Source of the DNA: Balneolaceae bacterium
GTDB lineage: Bacteria > Bacteroidota > Rhodothermia > Balneolales > Balneolaceae
Length of the DNA stretch: 5,570 nucleotides
Direction of reading: 5' to 3'
Assembly: GCA_007123785.1 (NCBI GenBank)
Contig: SLGL01000202.1
Coordinates: 1-5,570, forward strand
Within the stretch, counting starts at the first letter, position 1. Each line of letters begins with the position of its first letter. The translations under genes and the position numbers were made by a program. The notes beneath the pieces were generated by a model. It had not been told where the DNA came from, ran no database searches, and worked only from the letters and a program-made list of their open reading frames with translations. Positions 1 through 5,570 of the stretch are shown here, piece after piece.

Positions 1-19
1 TATATGCTATTAATTATTA

Positions 20-32
20 TTCACTTAATGAA
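20..32. promoter_or_regulatory. Imperfect 13-bp palindrome upstream of the promoter, possible operator
   Basis: TTCACTTAATGAA reads as an inverted repeat around its central T, with five of six base pairs matching. It ends 26 bases before the -24 GG of the candidate sigma-54 promoter. Such dyads can be regulator sites, but the surroundings are very AT-rich, so chance symmetry is quite possible. Activator sites for sigma-54 usually lie further upstream, beyond the window edge. Confidence 0.2.
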
Positions 33-56
33 TTGAAAATAACAAGTTAAATAGTT

Positions 57-72
57 TGGCACTGTTGTTGTT
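57..72 (+). promoter_or_regulatory. Candidate sigma-54 (RpoN) promoter, -24/-12 elements
   Basis: The sequence reads TGGCAC, five bases, then TTGTT. The -24 element, including the preceding T (TTGGCAC), matches the sigma-54 consensus fully. The invariant GG (58-59) is exactly ten bases from the -12 dinucleotide (70-71), which is GT rather than the preferred GC. Transcription would start near 82-84, giving a leader of about 40 bases before the ATG at 124. A sigma-70 reading is weaker: TTGGCA (56-61) could be a -35, but the only TATAAG (73-78) is 11 bases away, too close. The position before a same-strand five-gene run supports it as the operon promoter. It is found by eye, without experimental support. 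Confidence 0.55.
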
Positions 73-123
73 TATAAGTGGGAAACAGCCAGACATCATC
101 AATTTTAGATTCTATCGAATATC

Positions 124-840
124 ATGAGAACTATATTCCGTTTCCCTTTTCCCGCACTTTTTATTATCTGCCTCCTGGCTGTAATCCAGGCCTGCTCAAC
201 AACCCGGGGAATCAGTGAGGACAGGAATGACCAAATACTGGATCGTACTGTTTCAGAAGGCCTTACTGCTGAAGCTACGTATAAAATACGCCCCGGTGAT
301 GAGATAGAGATCCTGGTATGGGAACAGCCAAGTTTTAATACACTTACAACCGTATCAAGAATGGGAACAATAGCCATACCATTGGTTGGTGAAATTTCTG
401 TTACCGGTTTTACCCAGGAAGAGTTGAAGCGGTCACTGGAGCATAAATTAACAGAGTACATAAGGGGAGATCTCAATCTGACCGTTTCAATCCGAAACAC
501 GGATACTATGATTGTTTCAATTATTGGGATGGTTGAACGACCCGATAACTATTCAGTTGCTGACCAAACATCCATTTTCAGGTTAATTGCCACTGCGGGA
601 GGACATACTGAATTTGCAGATTTGAGTAAAGTTAAACTTTACAGGCAAGCGTCTCCTGAAAATTACGTAAAACTCGATTTAATAGAGTATCTGGACAGTG
701 GTCAGATGAACTCATCACCACTGATTGTTCGGCCGGGGGATATTGTATATGTACCGAAAAAAGAGAATGTGGTAAGAGAAATGTCAGAATTTTTGAGGGA
801 TATCGTAGTCCTCTTCGGAATCTTTAGAGTATTCGGTTGA
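124..840 (+). CDS. Polysaccharide export outer-membrane lipoprotein, Wza/OPX family
   Basis: This 238-residue protein is an outer-membrane polysaccharide export (OPX) lipoprotein, the exit component for exopolysaccharide or capsule. Residues 1-23 form a lipoprotein signal with a basic start, a hydrophobic core and the lipobox I-Q-A-C. Cys24 would be lipidated, and Ser at +2 fits outer-membrane sorting. The Poly_export domain begins at about residue 53 (YKIRPGDEIEI) and runs to about 125. One SLBB domain follows (about 128-212), with G-x-V-x-x-P-x-x-Y at 135-143 and RPGDIVYVP at 203-211. E. coli Wza is longer, with more periplasmic domains, so this is a short OPX form. The last 20 residues are hydrophobic/amphipathic and could be a C-terminal membrane helix like the Wza pore helix. 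ATG 124 is chosen because the signal peptide begins immediately; no clear Shine-Dalgarno precedes it. It is the first gene after the candidate sigma-54 promoter and its stop is one base from the next start. Confidence 0.93.
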   Translation: MRTIFRFPFPALFIICLLAVIQACSTTRGISEDRNDQILDRTVSEGLTAEATYKIRPGDEIEILVWEQPSFNTLTTVSRMGTIAIPLVGEISVTGFTQEELKRSLEHKLTEYIRGDLNLTVSIRNTDTMIVSIIGMVERPDNYSVADQTSIFRLIATAGGHTEFADLSKVKLYRQASPENYVKLDLIEYLDSGQMNSSPLIVRPGDIVYVPKKENVVREMSEFLRDIVVLFGIFRVFG

Positions 841-841
841 T

Positions 842-1813
842 ATGAGAAAGATATTTCAATATAAATTACAGGTAACAATTTTGCTTCTGTTTGTGATTTG
901 TTTGTGTTCACAAATAGATGTGCAAGCACAAATAATGACTCCGGATGAGAATAAAGGAGTACTCTCTACCCAACAGTTTGACACTCGCTCTTTATCACTG
1001 GGAAGTGCCACAGTTTCAGATTTATATGGCAGAGCTTCTATAGGTACAAACCCGGCACTTTCTGGTTTATATATGAATGGCATTGTATTCCAGGCAAATT
1101 CCAATCACAACTGGAATACAAACTTCTTAAAATCCACCCTTACATTACCAACTCTAGCAACCCGGAACCATCATTTAACAGCTCGCGTAGGACTTTTAAA
1201 TCAAGGTCATAATAAACTTCATTTTTCCGGAAACTCACAACTTCCAATACCTGATGCTGAACTATATCACGCTGAGGCAGCCTATGCATATGCTTTTAGT
1301 GATGTATTTAGTATGGGTGTGCTCCAAAGTATTACATATACTTTTAATGATAATGCCCGGTTTTGGACCTACTTTGCAGATTTTGGGATTATCTATGCGC
1401 CTGCCAAAAATATCTCATATGGATTGGTATTCCGCGGATTAGGGCGTGAAGTGAACTATGAAATTATAGAAACCGGTGTAACCACACTGGGCAGTCAATT
1501 AATGCAGCAGTCACTTGAGCTGGGAGCAACATTTCGGTTCCCAACAGAAGAGAGAACGTTTATGTCGCTTTCATTTTCCAATGAAAAAAGATTTGGTGAG
1601 AGTGGAATATGGTATAAAGGCGGACTTGAATTACTTCCGAATTCAATCATTGCATTAAGAGGCGGTGTCTTATTCCATAGCCGCGATGTCCGTTTTATTC
1701 CCAGAACCGGAATTGGAATTAACTTTAAATATGGAAGCCTCGACTATATGGTTGCGCCAAAAAACATGGATGGCGAATACTTTCATCAAATAGGATTAAC
1801 CATTCAAATTTAA
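842..1813 (+). CDS. PorV/PorQ-like outer-membrane beta-barrel protein
   Basis: The 323-residue product has a signal peptide (about 1-29; likely cleavage after V-Q-A, before Gln30) with no lipobox. After residue 45 it shows the hallmark of the PorV/PorQ/UPF0164 barrel group: an R-S-L-S-L-G-x-A stretch (49-56) followed by A-S-I-G-T-N-PAL (65-73), comparable to the usual SLGGA...D...NPA pattern. The rest is alternating polar/hydrophobic strands rich in Gly and aromatics, ending in a strand of the form H-Q-I-G-L-T-I-Q-I, typical of the closing beta-strand of such barrels. Family members sit in the outer membrane; some serve the type IX secretion system as shuttle or attachment proteins, others have no known role. 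It starts one base after the OPX stop, implying translational coupling, so a role in polysaccharide export or surface anchoring is plausible but inferred. There is nothing specific enough to call it porV or porQ. Confidence 0.78.
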   Translation: MRKIFQYKLQVTILLLFVICLCSQIDVQAQIMTPDENKGVLSTQQFDTRSLSLGSATVSDLYGRASIGTNPALSGLYMNGIVFQANSNHNWNTNFLKSTLTLPTLATRNHHLTARVGLLNQGHNKLHFSGNSQLPIPDAELYHAEAAYAYAFSDVFSMGVLQSITYTFNDNARFWTYFADFGIIYAPAKNISYGLVFRGLGREVNYEIIETGVTTLGSQLMQQSLELGATFRFPTEERTFMSLSFSNEKRFGESGIWYKGGLELLPNSIIALRGGVLFHSRDVRFIPRTGIGINFKYGSLDYMVAPKNMDGEYFHQIGLTIQI

Positions 1814-1816
1814 ACT

Positions 1817-2635
1817 ATGATAGCTTCTGCCACCCTGAACACACCCCGTTTAACTGATAATTTATCTGATGAAAATGGTTTAAATACCGAAAGTTTATTG
1901 ATGAAAGATATTTTCACAAAAGTGAAGAGCATTGCACGTCTCGAAAAACATATTGTTTTAATTGGTGAGATAGGTGTAGGCAAAAAAAGACTGGCTAAAA
2001 TTATCCATAACCACAGCCTGTGTAAAAAGGGGCCCTTCCATACGTTTTACTGTATTGATATTAATGAAGCCAAATATAAAGAAGCTTTTTGGGAGCATAT
2101 CCATTTTGAAAATGAGCATCTGCAACTAAAATTTGAAGCGCTGGAAAAAGCTGGTGGAGGTATTCTCTACCTGGATCAATTTTCGGAGCTATCCAGTGAG
2201 TATATGGTCAATATTGTTAATTCATATATCCGCGGGTGTAACCAATTGTTCAAGTACAATACTGCAATGTTTCCGCGTCTAATATTATCAATCAGCCAGG
2301 ATGCGTTTCAAAATTTAGCGAAAACTGATGTTTGGGATCGATTATTAAAATTACTCAATCCAATTTCCATTATGCTCCCTCCATTACGAGAAAGAAGGGA
2401 AGACATTCCGGCATTAATAAAAACCTTCCTGGCTGAGGCAAAAACATCTGATCCCTCATGGCATAATCTTGACATAACACCTGAAGCTGTCAATGAATGC
2501 AAGGTCTATTCATGGCCGGGCAATGTAAGGCAGTTAAAAAATGCCATTTTTCAGGGATCCGTTCTTTCTCATGGCAAAATAATTGAGAGCCACCATCTGC
2601 CATTTTCTATGAATTGGAAATTGCCATACAAATAA
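1817..2635 (+). CDS. Degenerate stand-alone sigma-54-activator-type AAA+ domain protein
   Basis: This 272-residue protein is essentially one sigma-54-interaction AAA+ domain preceded by about 25 unrelated residues. The fold markers are clear: Walker A G-E-I-G-V-G-K-K (50-57), Walker B G-G-I-L-Y-L-D-Q-F (114-122), LPPLRERREDIP (187-198) and the sensor II motif WPGNVRQL (233-240). Functional positions are altered. The GAFTGA sigma-54-contact loop is replaced by about H-F-E-N-E-H (96-101). The Walker B Glu is Gln121. The Asn of the N-C-A-A motif is Tyr78. Sensor I Thr-Asn is Ile159-Ser160. Both arginine-finger positions of the F-R-x-D-L-x-x-R-L-N motif are Trp172 and Leu178. No receiver, GAF or PAS domain precedes the AAA+ core and no Fis-type helix-turn-helix follows it. 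It should still bind nucleotide but is unlikely to activate sigma-54. It starts three bases after the barrel gene without a Shine-Dalgarno. Family membership is secure; the role (antagonist, assembly ATPase or other) is unknown. Confidence 0.85.
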   Translation: MIASATLNTPRLTDNLSDENGLNTESLLMKDIFTKVKSIARLEKHIVLIGEIGVGKKRLAKIIHNHSLCKKGPFHTFYCIDINEAKYKEAFWEHIHFENEHLQLKFEALEKAGGGILYLDQFSELSSEYMVNIVNSYIRGCNQLFKYNTAMFPRLILSISQDAFQNLAKTDVWDRLLKLLNPISIMLPPLRERREDIPALIKTFLAEAKTSDPSWHNLDITPEAVNECKVYSWPGNVRQLKNAIFQGSVLSHGKIIESHHLPFSMNWKLPYK

Positions 2636-2686
2636 TGAATAATGCAAAAAACAATAACGGATCAATACCTTAAGGCCTGAATTCAA

Positions 2687-4651
2687 ATGACAATCGCATT
2701 AATATATTCGATTCTACTGCCAATTTTGCTATCGCTGTTGATTACACCGTGGGTAATCCGGTTTGCGAAGAGAATCGGAGCAACAGATGCGCCCGGCGAG
2801 CGAAAAGTACACACATCTGTTATGCCGAGAATTGGCGGGCTTGCTATATTTTTAAGCTTCAGTATCTCTATTCTCACCATTTTTTTATTGTTTCCGGGCT
2901 TTTTTACCAATGTTTCTGAAAGCAGCGGTACAGCTGCACTACTCGTTTTTTGTTTTGTCTCCCTGTTTGCACTTGGTTTCTGGGACGACCTTAAACCACT
3001 CTCGCCGGAAATTAAATTTGGAGTGCAGCTTCTGCTTGCCTCAATCATCTACTTTGCAGGGTTCAAAATATCTAATATCACAAATCCGCTTGGTGCCGGC
3101 ATTCTGGATGTGGGTATTATTGATTTTCCCCTGACCGTCATTTGGATTGTAGGCATCACCAATGCGTTTAACCTGATCGACGGATTGGATGGACTTGCAA
3201 CCGGTGTTGCTGTTATAGCAAGTATTTCCATCTTTACGGTTTCGGTAATGGATGGCCAAATGGAAACTGCAATTCTTGCACTGATTTTCGCCGGGGCACT
3301 CATTGGGTTTTTACGGTACAATTTCAATCCCGCTAAAATTTTTCTTGGAGATTCGGGCAGCCTCTTGATAGGATTTTCACTTGCCCTTCTATCTATACAA
3401 AGTACCGCAAAAATTACAACCGGATTTGCTTTACTTTTTCCCATCCTGGTACTCGTACTTCCCATTACGGATACACTTGTTTCTATGATCCGCCGTCTGT
3501 TGGGCAGTTTTCTTAAACGAAATCCCGATGAAATCTCCCAGTCCTCTCTTCGCCGGCTCTATGGTATGTTCATCCCCGATAGATCTCACATCCATCACCG
3601 GCTCCTTTCACTGGGTTTAAGCCACCGAAATACGGTTCTGGTTTTATACTTCGTCTCCATCTTTTTTGCTTTCAGTGCCTTTCTGTTTATACAAATTGAT
3701 ACAACCGCGAGGTCTGTAACAATAGCCATAATGCTTGGTGTGTTACTTGTTCTTTGTATTAAAAAATTACGGTACTACGAAATAGCCATCTTCAATAATG
3801 GTTTAATGATGCCATTCTATGAAAAATGGATATTAAACCGACTTTCTTTTGTAAAGCTTGCAGATGTATGTTTTATAACAGCCTCATTCTTTCTCAGCTA
3901 TTTATTGCTGAATAGTTTATTTCCGGTATCTGTAGATCTGTTAAATTTCGAAAACACAATACTGTGGATTCTTCCATTACAACTCATGGTTATGTGGCTT
4001 ACAGGTCTCTACCGGGAAAAAATGGAACCATTTGGGATAAGCAATATTCTGAATATATCAGCATCAATAGCTTATGCAGTGGGGTTAACAGCATTTGTTT
4101 TCGCAATGATGGAAGTTTTACCATTCGTTGCAGCCACTCAATTTCTCATATTAGATTTCTACTTCCTGTTGACGTTTGTCCTTGGATTCAGAATGACATA
4201 CCAGGTACTGAGTTTCTGGTACAATCGGGATAAACCATCCGGAAAAAATGTTTTGATTTACGGAGCCGGACTAAACGGGATAACACTTCTCCAGACAATC
4301 ATCAACTCGGCTAATAACAATATCAGAGTTGTAGGATTTTTGGATGATGATCCCGCACTTGAAGGTAAACTGATCAATGGGTTTCCAATTTTCGGCGGCC
4401 ATTGGGAGCTGGCAAAAACACATCTGAATAAAAAAGTAGACTCCATCTACCTCTGTGATGAAAATATTAAGAGTGAAAATCTCAAAAGGTTAAAATCAAC
4501 AGCTCAACAAAATGGAATAACTGTTAAAAAACTGCACATGAGCTTCCAGGAAATTGAAACTGAAGTTCAAAAAGACAAAGTATCAAGAAGAATGAGACCT
4601 GATGATTCAGTCGGTTCTTTTAGTAACTCAAACAGAGTATATCCAGACTAA
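2687..4651 (+). CDS. WecA/MraY-type polyprenyl-phosphate sugar-1-P transferase fused to CapD/WbaP-like TM-Rossmann module
   Basis: The 654-residue membrane protein has two parts. Residues 1-360 are a GT4/WecA-type transferase with about eleven membrane segments. It shows R-K-V-H-x4-PR-I-GG (39-51), the Mg-binding D100-D101, N-A-F-N-L-I-D-G-L-D-G-L (159-170), F-L-G-D-S-G-S (219-225), and the basic cytoplasmic loop with DRSHIHHR (298-305). These enzymes transfer a HexNAc-1-phosphate from a UDP-sugar to undecaprenyl phosphate, starting glycan synthesis; the exact sugar cannot be read here. Residues about 386-505 add four more membrane helices. A Rossmann domain follows (about 519-622), with G-A-G-L-N-G (526-531) and FLDDDP (551-556), as in the N-terminal halves of CapD/PglF dehydratases and WbaP-type phosphotransferases. 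The catalytic domain of those families is absent: the protein ends with a polar tail (about 625-654). The gene lies 51 bases after the AAA+ gene and 4 before the GH18 gene. WecA relatives are normally about 350-400 residues, so the length comes from the fusion. Confidence 0.9.
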   Translation: MTIALIYSILLPILLSLLITPWVIRFAKRIGATDAPGERKVHTSVMPRIGGLAIFLSFSISILTIFLLFPGFFTNVSESSGTAALLVFCFVSLFALGFWDDLKPLSPEIKFGVQLLLASIIYFAGFKISNITNPLGAGILDVGIIDFPLTVIWIVGITNAFNLIDGLDGLATGVAVIASISIFTVSVMDGQMETAILALIFAGALIGFLRYNFNPAKIFLGDSGSLLIGFSLALLSIQSTAKITTGFALLFPILVLVLPITDTLVSMIRRLLGSFLKRNPDEISQSSLRRLYGMFIPDRSHIHHRLLSLGLSHRNTVLVLYFVSIFFAFSAFLFIQIDTTARSVTIAIMLGVLLVLCIKKLRYYEIAIFNNGLMMPFYEKWILNRLSFVKLADVCFITASFFLSYLLLNSLFPVSVDLLNFENTILWILPLQLMVMWLTGLYREKMEPFGISNILNISASIAYAVGLTAFVFAMMEVLPFVAATQFLILDFYFLLTFVLGFRMTYQVLSFWYNRDKPSGKNVLIYGAGLNGITLLQTIINSANNNIRVVGFLDDDPALEGKLINGFPIFGGHWELAKTHLNKKVDSIYLCDENIKSENLKRLKSTAQQNGITVKKLHMSFQEIETEVQKDKVSRRMRPDDSVGSFSNSNRVYPD

Positions 4652-4655
4652 TTTT

Positions 4656-5570
4656 ATGAAAACAACAATATCAGCTATTACCATAACTCTTTTATTTTTC
4701 ATTTTACTTACCTCCTGCAACATATTTGAAAACGATTCGGGAATGCCGATCAATGAAGATATTTGGGTAAATGCGTACCTGGTTTCATGGGAGCATAACC
4801 CTGAAACCGAATTGATTAACTCCGGGAAGATGAAATCAGATGATATTGATTGGGATGCAATTACTCACCTTACCTATTTCTCACTATCCATTGGCGGGGA
4901 TGGCATTCCGTCTTTAAGCTTAGATCCAGAATTCAGGAATAATTTAAATACTGATCGAATCCAGGATATTGTATCGGCCGCACATTCAAATCATACAAAA
5001 ATACTCTTAAGCATAGGCGGCGGAACCAATTATGAAGGATTTAGTGGTGCCATAGATTCAAGCCGTACTCAATTTGTTCAAACCATATCGAACATGATTA
5101 CCGAGTTTGGATTTGACGGGATAAGCCTGAATATGAGTCCTATTGAACCCCGCGATTTTATTAATTACAGAATTTTCGTACGCCAGCTCAGTGCAGCATT
5201 TGACAACCTGAATACAAACCAAAATAACAGGCCGCTATTAACTGCCGGAGCTACTAAATCATCGGGAGTAAGTTCACTATTTGAAGATTTACAACAACAC
5301 TTTGATCAAATAAACATCTTAACCTATGATATGGCACAGCCGTGGAGGGGATGGGTGGCCTGGCACAATTCAGCTCTTCTGAATAAAGAGATTGCATTTG
5401 AGGAAGAACCAACTCAACTCCTGCCCTCTGTAGACCAAAAAGTAAATGAGTGGGTAGCTGCCGGTTTGGACAGAAGAAAGATTGGAATTGCCATAAACTT
5501 TTATGGTTCGGTCTGGCAAGAACAAAGTTTTCTTGGGAAATGGGCTACATGGCCTACAGAAGAGAGCTCA
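4656..5570 (+). CDS. GH18 chitinase-like lipoprotein with altered catalytic motif (3' end outside window)
   Basis: The open frame from ATG 4656 runs 305 codons to the window edge without a stop, so the C-terminus is missing. Residues 1-20 form a lipoprotein signal ending in the lipobox L-T-S-C (Cys21); Asn follows. The remainder reads as a glycoside hydrolase 18 TIM barrel. It has an opening strand (about 38-44), T-H-L-T-Y-F-S (70-76), the substrate-strand motif L-L-S-I-G-G-G (117-123), F-G-F-D-G-I-S-L-N-M-S-P (151-162) at the catalytic strand, I-L-T-Y-D-M-A (221-227) and K-I-G-I-A-I-N-F-Y-G (275-284). In active GH18 enzymes the catalytic strand is D-G-x-D-x-D-x-E; here it is D154-G-I-S157-L-N159-M-S161, so the catalytic Glu and two of three Asp are gone. 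It is therefore probably a glycan-binding (chi-lectin-like) surface lipoprotein rather than a chitinase. It begins four bases after the transferase stop, so it belongs to the same operon. No Shine-Dalgarno is visible. Confidence 0.85.
   Translation, partial: MKTTISAITITLLFFILLTSCNIFENDSGMPINEDIWVNAYLVSWEHNPETELINSGKMKSDDIDWDAITHLTYFSLSIGGDGIPSLSLDPEFRNNLNTDRIQDIVSAAHSNHTKILLSIGGGTNYEGFSGAIDSSRTQFVQTISNMITEFGFDGISLNMSPIEPRDFINYRIFVRQLSAAFDNLNTNQNNRPLLTAGATKSSGVSSLFEDLQQHFDQINILTYDMAQPWRGWVAWHNSALLNKEIAFEEEPTQLLPSVDQKVNEWVAAGLDRRKIGIAINFYGSVWQEQSFLGKWATWPTEESS

Noticed and set aside
56..78. Sigma-70 promoter from TTGGCA and TATAAG
   Set aside because: The spacer is only 11 bases instead of about 17; the sigma-54 reading has exact spacing.
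2573..2589. Second sigma-54-like string TGGCAA-N5-TTGAG near the end of the AAA+ gene
   Set aside because: The -24 element is imperfect, the -12 is GA, and it lies inside coding sequence; a chance match is more likely.
2668..2675. CCTTAAGG palindrome between the AAA+ and transferase genes, considered as a terminator or operator
   Set aside because: It has no loop and no T-run after it, so it cannot be an intrinsic terminator; eight-base self-complementary words are common by chance.
2642..2680. A 12-codon ORF (ATG 2642, TGA 2678) in the 51-base gap, in frame with the transferase gene downstream
   Set aside because: Too short and low in complexity to support as a leader peptide; no attenuator hairpin or Shine-Dalgarno accompanies it, and the transferase signature only starts after ATG 2687.
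3049..3465. Reverse-strand open frame of 138 codons inside the transferase gene, and similar opposite-strand frames elsewhere
   Set aside because: They are shadows of strongly supported + strand genes with intact family motifs, and show no recognisable domain of their own.
1..5570. CRISPR arrays, tRNAs, insertion sequences or long direct repeats
   Set aside because: None seen on reading both strands; all but the first 123 bases and short gaps are occupied by five continuous coding frames.

Overview
The window looks like the start of an exopolysaccharide (or capsule) operon from an AT-rich Gram-negative bacterium. A Bacteroidota/Rhodothermota/Balneolota-type relative fits best. The reasons are a PorV/PorQ-like outer-membrane barrel, two lipoproteins of outer-membrane type, near-absence of Shine-Dalgarno sequences before the genes, and the codon/base composition. 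This placement is an inference; no RNA gene or marker gene is present to confirm it.

Layout: bases 1-123 are non-coding and AT-rich. They hold a good candidate sigma-54 promoter (TGGCAC-N5-TTGTT, GG-N10-GT, 57-72) about 50 bases before the first ATG. Five genes follow, all on the + strand and tightly packed (gaps of 1, 3, 51 and 4 bases): (1) 124-840, an outer-membrane polysaccharide export lipoprotein (Wza/OPX type); (2) 842-1813, a PorV/PorQ-like outer-membrane beta-barrel; (3) 1817-2635, a stand-alone AAA+ domain of the sigma-54 activator family that has lost its sigma-54 contact loop, several ATPase residues and any DNA-binding domain; (4) 2687-4651, a WecA/MraY-type polyprenyl-phosphate sugar-1-phosphate transferase fused to the membrane and Rossmann part of a CapD/WbaP-like protein; (5) 4656 to the window end, an incomplete GH18 (chitinase-like) lipoprotein whose catalytic acid motif is replaced.

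How they may work together: gene 4 would load the first sugar phosphate onto undecaprenyl phosphate at the inner membrane. Gene 1, perhaps with gene 2, would form the outer-membrane exit. Gene 5 would sit on an envelope face as a glycan-binding or glycan-modifying lipoprotein. The degenerate AAA+ protein is the most unusual member. It lies inside an operon that seems to have a sigma-54 promoter, yet it keeps neither the residues needed to activate sigma-54 nor a way to bind DNA. That suggests a decoy or antagonist of a true activator, or a repurposed nucleotide-binding protein. No Wzc-like co-polymerase, flippase, polymerase or conventional glycosyltransferase is in the window; they would have to lie outside it.
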